This document shows positions 7,869 to 15,664 of a stretch of DNA of 31,806 bases, in pieces. The stretch comes from UBA8522 sp049287565 (lineage in GTDB: Bacteria > Acidobacteriota > Aminicenantia > Aminicenantales > UBA8522), in contig JBAQGA010000186.1 in assembly GCA_049287565.1 (NCBI GenBank), positions 1-31,806 of the forward strand, in the 5' to 3' direction. The stretch's first letter is position 1. Each line of letters starts with the position of its first letter. The notes beneath the pieces were generated by a model that was not told the DNA's origin, did no database searches, and worked only from the letters and a program-made list of their open reading frames with translations. Both the position numbers and the translations under genes were made by a program.

Positions 7869-9488
7869 ATGTTGATAGCGACAAAACAACTCCCCCACCT
7901 TCTGCGCTTGGTTGAGGACTATTTTTACGACCATGACAAAGTGGCTGATTTTTTTAACGGCAACTTTCGCGAGATCGATGCCTTCCAGCGCCAAGCCGAG
8001 AGGGTCCAGTCGCGCCCCATCCCGCGGGAAGAGGTGGCCGCAGTGTTGACCGAGCAAAACAAAAGTTACGGGTGCGGTCCTGAGACGATCGGCCATATCG
8101 AAAAAATCATCCGGGATCGGGCCTGCGCCGTCGTCACGGGACAGCAGGTCGGGCTATTCTCCGGGCCGCTTTACACGATCTATAAGGCCCTGACCGCCAT
8201 CAAGCTCGCTGAACGCCTGAACCGTCAACGTCTTGGAAGTTTCGTGCCGGTATTTTGGCTGGCTTCGGAGGACCACGACCTGGCGGAGATCGATCATATC
8301 GCCCTGGTGGACAAGGACAACCGGCCGGAAGAAGTCCGCTGTCCCATGCCTCCGTTGGAAGGCAGGGTGCCCGCTTCGAACCTGCTCCTGCCTCCCGACA
8401 TTCTGGGTTGTCTCGAGCAACTTAAAAGCCTAACCCGGGATTCCGAATTCAAAACAGACATCGTCGGCAATTTGAGCGAAGCCTACCAGCCCGGCCGGTC
8501 TTTTGTCGAGGCTTTCGCCCGTTGGATGACCCACTTATTCAAGCGTCAGGGACTGATATTTATCGATGCCAGCCATCCCCGCCTGAAGGAGCTCGGAAGC
8601 GGCGTCTTTTATCAGGAAATCGCCGACGAGTCTCCCTCGACCCGGCAGGCCATCACCGCTTCCCAGAAACTCCGGCATGCCGGGTATGACGTCCAAGTCC
8701 CTCTCCACGAGGGGATCCTGAATATTTTTTATGCGGACCGGGAACGGCGCTCCATTCGATGGAAAGACGGAGCCTTCGGGATCAAGGGCCTGCCGGCCCC
8801 GAGCCGGAAGGAAGAGCTCCTGGCTTGGGCGAGGCAGAAGCCTTTTTTGTTCAGCCCGAACGTCCTCCTCCGCCCCGTCTATCAGGACGCCTTGTTGCCG
8901 ACGGTCGCTTACATCGGCGGTCCGGGGGAAATTGCCTACTTTGCTCAAATGAAAGGGGTCTACGAAGCATTCCGTCTGCCGATGCCGGTCATCTATCCGC
9001 GAAAAAGCGTGACGGTCGTCGAAAAGAAGATCGATCATATCCTGAAAAAATATGGCTTGAAAATTCCTGACCTCTGGCGCGGCCCGGCCGGGCTCATCAA
9101 AGATATTTCCAAAGAGCACATCCCCGAGTCCCTGGACAGCGCCTTGCGGCTTATCCTCGATCATGTCGAACGAGACTTTGAGTCCCTGGAGCGGGAGGTC
9201 CTGGGTTTCGACCCCACTCTGAAAGCTTCCGTCGACCTGGCCAAGGGCAAGATGATTCGCCAATTGAAATTCATGGAGAAGAAAACCCGGCAGGCGGCCA
9301 GGAAGCAGAATGAAACCGCGACTCAGCAACTTCACAAAGCCGTCGCCAATCTCTACCCGAGCCAGCAACTTCAGGAAAGGGTATTCAATATCGTGCCGTT
9401 TTTAATAAAATACGGTTATGCCTTTATAGAGAAACTCGGCCGGGAGATCGATATCGACGAGCTGGACCATCAGGTCCTTTTCATCTGA
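7869..9488 (+). CDS. bshC: bacillithiol biosynthesis cysteine-adding enzyme BshC
   Basis: 539 residues, the usual size for BshC. Recognisable family signatures are VVTGQQVGLFSGPLYTIYKA (88-107) and VPVFWLASEDHDLAEIDH (126-143), followed by PSTRQAI, YIGGPGEIAYFAQMKGVY and a long charged helical region (about 430-500) that forms the BshC coiled coil. BshC is assigned to the last step of bacillithiol synthesis, joining cysteine to glucosaminyl-malate. The start is ATG 7869 after a GAGAAGG-like site. It is followed after 28 bases by bshB1 and then bshA, which confirms the pathway assignment. Confidence 0.95.
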   Translation: MLIATKQLPHLLRLVEDYFYDHDKVADFFNGNFREIDAFQRQAERVQSRPIPREEVAAVLTEQNKSYGCGPETIGHIEKIIRDRACAVVTGQQVGLFSGPLYTIYKALTAIKLAERLNRQRLGSFVPVFWLASEDHDLAEIDHIALVDKDNRPEEVRCPMPPLEGRVPASNLLLPPDILGCLEQLKSLTRDSEFKTDIVGNLSEAYQPGRSFVEAFARWMTHLFKRQGLIFIDASHPRLKELGSGVFYQEIADESPSTRQAITASQKLRHAGYDVQVPLHEGILNIFYADRERRSIRWKDGAFGIKGLPAPSRKEELLAWARQKPFLFSPNVLLRPVYQDALLPTVAYIGGPGEIAYFAQMKGVYEAFRLPMPVIYPRKSVTVVEKKIDHILKKYGLKIPDLWRGPAGLIKDISKEHIPESLDSALRLILDHVERDFESLEREVLGFDPTLKASVDLAKGKMIRQLKFMEKKTRQAARKQNETATQQLHKAVANLYPSQQLQERVFNIVPFLIKYGYAFIEKLGREIDIDELDHQVLFI

Positions 9489-9516
9489 TGGATGGCCGTC
9501 CGTCAAGGAGATTGAT

Positions 9517-10254
9517 ATGGACTTAGATGCGCTAGCCTTCGGGGCACACGCCGATGATGTCGAGTTGGCCTGCGGCGGCACGATGATCAAGCTGGCGGGC
9601 GGGGGCCATAAAACCGGAGTCATCGTCCTCTCCCGGGGGGAGATGGGCACTCGGGGCGGCGTCGAAACCCGGGCCCGGGAGTTTGCGAAGTCGGCCCGGA
9701 TCATGGGTTGTGCGGTGCATCACATGCTGGACATCCCCGACGGGCGGGTGGAGGTGACTTGGGAGAACAAACTCAAGATTATCGAAACCCTGCGCCGGAA
9801 CAGGCCAAAAATCGTTTTCGCCCCGTATTGGATCGACCGTCATCCGGACCACGAACAGACGTCTCAGCTCGTGCGTCAGGCGGCGTACCTGGCCGGACTG
9901 AAAAAAATCGAAACAGGGCAGCCTCCCTTTCGCCCCCATAAAATCATTTATTATCCGAGCCTGTTTGAGTTCACGCCGTCCTTCATCGTCGACATTTCCG
10001 ATTCCCAAGAACAAAAAATGAAAGCGATCAGGGCCTACAAATCCCAATTCGATAGTCAGAATCAGCCCGGATCCGAGAACGACGGTACGCTGATCGGCAG
10101 ACCCGATTTCCTGGAGACGATCGAAACCCGGGACAGGCATGCCGGCGGCGCCATCGGCGTGAAATACGGCGAGCCCTTTCTGGTTCGGGAAGTCATTCAA
10201 TTGAAGGATCCCGTTGATTTCTTCGGACCGGAGTATTTATGGACAAGGCCATAG
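9517..10254 (+). CDS. bshB1: bacillithiol biosynthesis deacetylase BshB1
   Basis: 245 residues. A PIG-L/LmbE fold enzyme with AHADD (10-14) in place of AHPDD and the second metal/catalytic motif HPDH (109-112). This is the BshB1-type pattern, with the typical 'VIVLSRGEMGTRG' stretch at 36-48. It removes the acetyl group from N-acetylglucosaminyl-malate to give glucosaminyl-malate. The start ATG 9517 has AAGGAG at 9504-9509. It lies between bshC and bshA in the same direction with short gaps, so the three are very probably co-transcribed. It is the cytosolic counterpart of the much larger secreted PIG-L protein at 5215. Confidence 0.95.
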   Translation: MDLDALAFGAHADDVELACGGTMIKLAGGGHKTGVIVLSRGEMGTRGGVETRAREFAKSARIMGCAVHHMLDIPDGRVEVTWENKLKIIETLRRNRPKIVFAPYWIDRHPDHEQTSQLVRQAAYLAGLKKIETGQPPFRPHKIIYYPSLFEFTPSFIVDISDSQEQKMKAIRAYKSQFDSQNQPGSENDGTLIGRPDFLETIETRDRHAGGAIGVKYGEPFLVREVIQLKDPVDFFGPEYLWTRP

Positions 10255-10294
10255 GGACCGGCGGTTTTGTCCATGACCGAGGAGGATTCGCCCT

Positions 10295-11416
10295 ATGAAA
10301 ATCGGCATTGTCTGCTATCCGACCCATGGGGGAAGTGGCGTCGTAGCCTCGGAACTGGCGATCAGTTTAGCGAAAAAGGGGCACGAGATCCACATCGTCA
10401 GCTATGCGCCGCCCTTTCGTTTGCGCACCTTTCATCAAAATATATTTGTCCATGAGGTCGCCGTTTCGTCCTATCCGCTGTTCAAGTACCCACCGTATGA
10501 GCTCGGGCTGGTCACCAAATTGGTGGAATTGACCGAGGCCTATGGTCTCGACCTCATTCATGCCCATTATGCGGTCCCCCACGCTGCCAGCGCGTATCTG
10601 GCCAAACAGATCCTGAATTCCTCGCGCCTGAAAACGCTGACCACGCTTCATGGCACGGATATTACCCTGGTCGGCGCCGATCCGTCATTTCACCGCGTCG
10701 TCAAGTTTGCCATCGAGAAGTCCGACGGGGTGACCGCGGTTTCCCGCTACCTAAAGAATCGCACCATCGAAGAATTCGATATCCGGCGGGAGGTCCGGGT
10801 CATCCCCAATTTCGTCGAGGTCGCCCGGCCGTCCCAGTATCTCGGCCTGTGTTCAAAAGAAGCCTTCGCTCCCCGAAACGAGAAAATCTTGATGCATGCC
10901 TCCAATTTTCGTCCGCTGAAAAGGATCGGAGACGTCGTGCGCATCTTCGCCCGGGTCCGGGACAAAATCCCCGCCAAACTGCTGCTGATCGGCGACGGGC
11001 CCGAGCGGCTTTTCATCCAGCAGTTGGTCAGAGAACTGAAGCTCGGCGCCGATGTCCTTTTCCTCGGGGAACAGGACCAGTTGGAGCCCCTCTTTTTCTG
11101 CGCGGACTTGTTTCTGCTGCCCAGCGAACAAGAGAGTTTCGGATTGACCGCCCTCGAGGCCATGAATTGTGGCGTCCCCGTGATCGCTACCGATATCGGC
11201 GGCCTGCCCGAGGTCATCATTCATGGAGAGACTGGGTATCTGTTTCCGGTGGGCGATATCGAGAACATGGCGGCCCATGCCGTCGCCCTGCTGAGCGACC
11301 CGGCACGGCATGGCCTCTTCAAGGCCCAGGCCCGGAAACGCGCCGAGCAGACTTTTAGCGCCGCTAAGATCATTCCTCAGTATGAGGCCTTCTATGAGGA
11401 ATTATTGAGTCTGTAA
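10295..11416 (+). CDS. bshA: N-acetyl-alpha-D-glucosaminyl L-malate synthase BshA
   Basis: 373 residues, GT4-family glycosyltransferase. The N-terminal MKIGIVCYPTHGGSGVVASE is characteristic of BshA (GGSG 12-15). The 'LHGTDITLVG' stretch follows at about 118-127. The C-terminal nucleotide-sugar domain has HASNFRPLKR, LLIGDGPE and the EX7E motif (E280...E288 in SEQESFGLTALEAM). It catalyses the first step of bacillithiol synthesis, transfer of GlcNAc from UDP-GlcNAc to L-malate. GAGGAGG precedes the ATG. The symporter gene starts only 3 bases after its stop, so the two are likely translated from one message. Confidence 0.96.
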   Translation: MKIGIVCYPTHGGSGVVASELAISLAKKGHEIHIVSYAPPFRLRTFHQNIFVHEVAVSSYPLFKYPPYELGLVTKLVELTEAYGLDLIHAHYAVPHAASAYLAKQILNSSRLKTLTTLHGTDITLVGADPSFHRVVKFAIEKSDGVTAVSRYLKNRTIEEFDIRREVRVIPNFVEVARPSQYLGLCSKEAFAPRNEKILMHASNFRPLKRIGDVVRIFARVRDKIPAKLLLIGDGPERLFIQQLVRELKLGADVLFLGEQDQLEPLFFCADLFLLPSEQESFGLTALEAMNCGVPVIATDIGGLPEVIIHGETGYLFPVGDIENMAAHAVALLSDPARHGLFKAQARKRAEQTFSAAKIIPQYEAFYEELLSL

Positions 11417-11419
11417 GCC

Positions 11420-13108
11420 ATGCGACCTCTCGATTGGATCCTGTTGAGCTCATTCCTCGGGTTCGTGGCCGGCTACGGCATCTTGAAAACGCGGGGCAAA
11501 AAGAACACCCAGGGCTACTTTCTGGCCAACCGGTCTACCCCCTGGTACATCGTTACCATTTCCATCATGGCGACGCAGGCCAGTGGCGTTACCTTCCTCT
11601 CTACGCCCGGCCAGGCCTATGTCGATGGGATGAGGTTTGTTCAGTTCTATTTCGGATTGCCGATCGCCATGGTCATCCTTTGCATAACCGCCGTTCCCGT
11701 CTTCCATAAGCTCAAAGTCTACACGGCCTATGAACTCTTGGAACAGAGGTTCGATCTGAAAAACCGTGTCCTAGGGAGCTTTCTTTTTCTCCTCCACCGC
11801 GGACTGGCCGCCGGATTCACGATTCTCGTCCCGGCCCTGGTTATTTCTGTCATTCTTAGCTGGGATTTCCGTCTGACGATTTTCATGGTCGGAGGCTTGG
11901 TCATCCTCTATACGGCGTCCGGCGGCACGGAGGCCGTATACAAGACTCATCTTTTGCAGATGGCCATCGTAATGGCGGGCATGGCTGCGGCGCTCTACAT
12001 GGTTTTTCATCGACTGCCGCCCGATATCTCATTTTCGAACGCGCTTCAGGTGGCCGGAAAACTCGGCCGTCTGAACGTCGTCAATTTCGCCTTCGACTGG
12101 AAGGACCGTTACAATTTCTGGTCGGGTCTCATCGGGGGAGGTTTTTTGATGCTTTCCTATTTCGGGACGGACCAGTCGCAGGTCCAGCGTTACCTGGGCG
12201 GACGTTCCATCGGCCAAAGTCGAATGGCGCTCCTCGCCAACGGCATCGTCAAGGTCCCCATGCAATTCATCATTCTTTTCATCGGCGCCATGGTCTTCGT
12301 TTTTTATCAGTTCGTGACCCCGCCGTTGTTTTTTAACCCGGTCGAGACCGCCCAGGTCAAGAGCAGTTCCTACGGGGAAGCCTACAGGAGACTGGAAACG
12401 GACTATGATCGCCTGTACGGGGAGAAACAAGCTCATATCCGGGAGATGTTGGCCGCCATAGGGAGGCGAAAGGACGAAGACCTGGCCGGCACTCTCGAAA
12501 AGTTGCAACGGACGAGAGAGTCGGAAATCGGCATCCGAAAGGAGGCCATTCAACTCATCAAACAAAACGACCCGCTGGCCGAGACCAATGACACGAACTA
12601 CATCTTCTTGAGTTTCGTGACCCGCTTCTTGCCGGCGGGATTGGTCGGGCTGATCCTGGCGGCGATTCTTTCGGCTTCGATGTCCTCTTCAGCCGCCGAG
12701 CTGAATGCTTTGGCTTCGGTCACGGTGATTGATATTTACAAGCGACTGGGCCGGCGAAACGCCTCAGAACGGCATTATCTCATAGTGTCAAGATTGGCCA
12801 CGGTTTTCTGGGGATTGTATGCCATGAGCTTTGCCCAGTTTGCCAACAACCTGGGCTCCTTTATTGAAGCCGTGAATATCGTGGGATCGTTATTTTACGG
12901 CACGATTTTGGGAATTTTCCTCATAGCCTTCTATTTTAAAAAAATCCGCGGGAATGCCACCTTTTTCGCCGCGATCATTGCCGAACTGGCCGTCCTGGCC
13001 TGCTATTTTTTCACCAAAATCCCCTATCTTTGGTTCACTGTCATCGGCTGCGTGATCGTTGTCTCCTTGGCCGGCGTCCTGAACCTTCTCTGGGCGAGCG
13101 AAAGATAG
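11420..13108 (+). CDS. sodium:solute symporter (SSS family)
   Basis: 562 residues, many hydrophobic segments, with SSS family signatures: ATQASGVTFLSTPGQAY (51-67), GGTEAVYKTHLLQ (168-180), YFGTDQSQVQRYLGGRS (247-263) and LILAAILSASMSSSAAELNALA. A strongly charged, probably helical insert of about 80 residues (about 310-388) sits between two membrane helices, between PPLFFNP and DTNYIFLSFV. It is not part of the minimal SSS core. The gene is 3 bases downstream of bshA. The substrate cannot be read from sequence. Sugars, amino acids and carboxylates are all possible. Its tight linkage with bsh genes and a secreted PIG-L protein suggests uptake of a related precursor or breakdown product, which is inference only. 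Confidence 0.9.
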   Translation: MRPLDWILLSSFLGFVAGYGILKTRGKKNTQGYFLANRSTPWYIVTISIMATQASGVTFLSTPGQAYVDGMRFVQFYFGLPIAMVILCITAVPVFHKLKVYTAYELLEQRFDLKNRVLGSFLFLLHRGLAAGFTILVPALVISVILSWDFRLTIFMVGGLVILYTASGGTEAVYKTHLLQMAIVMAGMAAALYMVFHRLPPDISFSNALQVAGKLGRLNVVNFAFDWKDRYNFWSGLIGGGFLMLSYFGTDQSQVQRYLGGRSIGQSRMALLANGIVKVPMQFIILFIGAMVFVFYQFVTPPLFFNPVETAQVKSSSYGEAYRRLETDYDRLYGEKQAHIREMLAAIGRRKDEDLAGTLEKLQRTRESEIGIRKEAIQLIKQNDPLAETNDTNYIFLSFVTRFLPAGLVGLILAAILSASMSSSAAELNALASVTVIDIYKRLGRRNASERHYLIVSRLATVFWGLYAMSFAQFANNLGSFIEAVNIVGSLFYGTILGIFLIAFYFKKIRGNATFFAAIIAELAVLACYFFTKIPYLWFTVIGCVIVVSLAGVLNLLWASER

Positions 13109-13195
13109 GGCGGCGGCCGTTTCCCGAGCGTCTCCATTTGACTCTCTTTTCTGTCGGTGATAACCTTCCGTTCAAGGGGCTTGGCGAGCGCCGGA

Positions 13196-15661
13196 ATGAA
13201 ATGTCCCAATTGTCATTTCGATAATCCCGAGGGCACTTCGTACTGCGGAAAATGTGGGACGAAGTACGATGCCCCTGGCCCAATCTCCATCACCAAAACC
13301 ATCGAAACGCCCACCCTCGGATTGCCCCGAGGCGTCGTTTTCGCCGGCCGCTACGAGATCATCGAAGAGTTGGGCAGAGGGGGGATGGGCATCGTCTATA
13401 AGGCCACCGACAACAAGCTCAAGCGCACCGTCGCCCTCAAATTTCTTCCCTTTGAATGGACCTATGACTTGCAGGCTAAAGAACGGTTTGTCCGGGAGGC
13501 CCAGGCCGCCGCCGCCCTGGACCATCCCAACATTTGCACGGTCTACGAGATTGATGAGGCTGAAGGCAGAATGTTCATATCCATGGCCTTTGTCGAGGGC
13601 GAGAGTCTGAAAACCAGACTCGATCGAGGCCTTTTGAAAATCGACGAAGCCATCGGCTTCGGAATGCAGGTCGCTGAAGGCTTAAAAGAAGCACACAAAA
13701 AGGGAATCGTTCACCGGGACATCAAAAGCGCCAATATCATGGTCACGGAAAAAGGCCAGGCGAAAATAATGGATTTTGGCCTGGCCCGGGTGAGAGGAGG
13801 GACCTTGCTGACCAAGGAAGGGATGACCATGGGCACGGTCGCCTACATGTCTCCCGAGCAGGCGCGCGGTGAGGATGTTGATCATCGTTCGGATATCTGG
13901 TCGCTGGGCGTGGTTTTCTATGAAATGCTCAGCGGCCGATTGCCTTTCAGGGGAGATCACGATCAAGCCGTCATCTATTCTATTTTGAAAGAATCTCCCC
14001 CGCCGATCGCAGTTTCGCGCCCGGAGATTCCCCCTCCTATCGAGCATGTTGTGGCCAAGGCTTTGGAGAAGAATCCCGATCAAAGATACCAGTCTGTCGA
14101 GGAGTTCATCGAGGATCTGAGGTCCATATCCGATGGAATCGAGCCGGAGAGGATTCGGGCGCGGCGAAGGAAAGCCCGGCTTCTCAAGAGGAGGAAAGCC
14201 ATACTCTATGCCGGTATGGCGGGTTTGCTCATCATGATAACTATCGCCGCCCTCAGGCTTTTTACGGGACACCCCAAAGCCATTGAATCCATCGCCGTCC
14301 TCCCGCTCGAGAATCTTTCGGGAGATCCCCAGCAGGAGTACTTCTCCGACGGCATCCACGAGGCGTTGATCACCAACCTCGCGCAGGTCGGCGGCCTGAA
14401 GCGTGTCATCGCCCGCAGCTCCGTAATGCGCTTCAAGGGAACGAAATTGCCGCTGTCCAAGATCGCCGGGGAGTTGAAGGTTGACGTGCTGATCACGGGA
14501 GCGGTTCTGCGCTCAGGAGACCGCGTGCGCGTAACCGTCCAACTGATCAACCCGGCAACCGAAGCGCAGCTCTGGGCCCAAAATTACGAGCGTGACCTGC
14601 GCGATGTTCTGTCGCTGCAAAACGAGATTGTTTCGGCGATCACTCGCGAAGTGAGAGTGCAGCTTACGCCTCAGGAAGAGACCCGCCTGGCCAGTGCCGG
14701 GCAGGTCAATCCAGAGGCCTATGATGCCTATCTCAAGGGTCAGTTTCAGTGGTGCAAACTCAATCGACAGGGCCTCGACGCCGCGCTGCAGTACTTCCAG
14801 TTCGCTTTGGAGAAAGACCCGGAATACGCCCTGGCCTATGCAGGAATCGCTAAGGTCTGGCAAGGGTACATGCAGCAGGGATTCCTTCCCTATGATGAGG
14901 TCACGCCGAAAGTGAAGGCGGCTGCGCTGAAGGCACTTGCCCTAGACAGCACACTTGCGGATGTCTACTTCACGTTGGCGGCGATCAGCACCTGGGCGGA
15001 TTGGGACTGGATGGGCGGCGAGAGAGCGTTCCGCCGGGCGATCGAACTCAACCCCAAGTATCCGGATCCACGCATCTATTATTCACACTTCCTGAATATC
15101 ATGAAGCGTCCAAATGAAGCGATGGCCGAGGCCGAGAGAGCGTTGGAATTGGACCCGCTAAACGTTCTGTTCCAAGGTCTTTATGGCATGGACTTGATGT
15201 ACGCGGGCCGGTATGACGACGCCATCGCCGTGCTCCGCAAGATTCTCGAGACTTCAGCCGACGATGCGGTCGCTCTATCTACGCTCCGGTCCGTCTACCA
15301 CATGAAGCACATGGATAAAGAAGCACTGGAAATATGGAAGGCATCATACGCAGCGAAGGGGGATCAGGAAGCCGAAGAAGCCCTGGAGCTCGGCTTCAAG
15401 GAGGCTGGCTATCAGGGCGCACTCCAGCGTGTCGCCGAAATGTTGGTCGCGCGCTCGCGGACAGCTTATGTCACACCCTGGCAAATCGCGACGTTGTACA
15501 CCCGTGCCGGAAAGAGCAGAGAAGCTCTCGAGTGGCTGGAGAAGGCATACGTTGCGCACGACCCCAATATGCCTTATATCAGTGTGGACCCGATTTTTGA
15601 CGACCTGCGGGCCGACCCGCGCTTTCAGGATATTCTGCAACGCATGAAGCTTCCGAAGTAA
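13196..15661 (+). CDS. receptor-like Ser/Thr kinase with zinc ribbon, TolB-like domain and TPRs
   Basis: 821 residues from the ATG at 13196. That start is chosen because MKCPNCHFDN begins the zinc ribbon (C3, C6, C17, C20) shared with paralogues, while the upstream 13-residue extension is unlike them. Kinase domain about 53-312 with GRGGMGIVYK, K82, HRD 173-175, DFG 193-195 and SPE. A membrane segment lies at about 335-356. Next is a TolB N-terminal-like (COG5616-type) region about 363-500 (SIAVLPLENLSGD, EYFSDGI, VIARSSVMRFKG, VDVLITGAV). TPR-type helices follow to the end (NPEAYDAYLKG, AIELNPKYPDPR, ALELDPLNVLFQ). The likely role is membrane signalling with an extracytoplasmic sensor and scaffold. 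It is followed 3 bases later by a close paralogue. Confidence 0.93.
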   Translation: MKCPNCHFDNPEGTSYCGKCGTKYDAPGPISITKTIETPTLGLPRGVVFAGRYEIIEELGRGGMGIVYKATDNKLKRTVALKFLPFEWTYDLQAKERFVREAQAAAALDHPNICTVYEIDEAEGRMFISMAFVEGESLKTRLDRGLLKIDEAIGFGMQVAEGLKEAHKKGIVHRDIKSANIMVTEKGQAKIMDFGLARVRGGTLLTKEGMTMGTVAYMSPEQARGEDVDHRSDIWSLGVVFYEMLSGRLPFRGDHDQAVIYSILKESPPPIAVSRPEIPPPIEHVVAKALEKNPDQRYQSVEEFIEDLRSISDGIEPERIRARRRKARLLKRRKAILYAGMAGLLIMITIAALRLFTGHPKAIESIAVLPLENLSGDPQQEYFSDGIHEALITNLAQVGGLKRVIARSSVMRFKGTKLPLSKIAGELKVDVLITGAVLRSGDRVRVTVQLINPATEAQLWAQNYERDLRDVLSLQNEIVSAITREVRVQLTPQEETRLASAGQVNPEAYDAYLKGQFQWCKLNRQGLDAALQYFQFALEKDPEYALAYAGIAKVWQGYMQQGFLPYDEVTPKVKAAALKALALDSTLADVYFTLAAISTWADWDWMGGERAFRRAIELNPKYPDPRIYYSHFLNIMKRPNEAMAEAERALELDPLNVLFQGLYGMDLMYAGRYDDAIAVLRKILETSADDAVALSTLRSVYHMKHMDKEALEIWKASYAAKGDQEAEEALELGFKEAGYQGALQRVAEMLVARSRTAYVTPWQIATLYTRAGKSREALEWLEKAYVAHDPNMPYISVDPIFDDLRADPRFQDILQRMKLPK

Positions 15662-15664
15662 GAA

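Noticed and set aside
8535..9368. 277-codon minus-strand frame within bshC
   Set aside because: It is antisense to a clearly conserved gene, with no family features.
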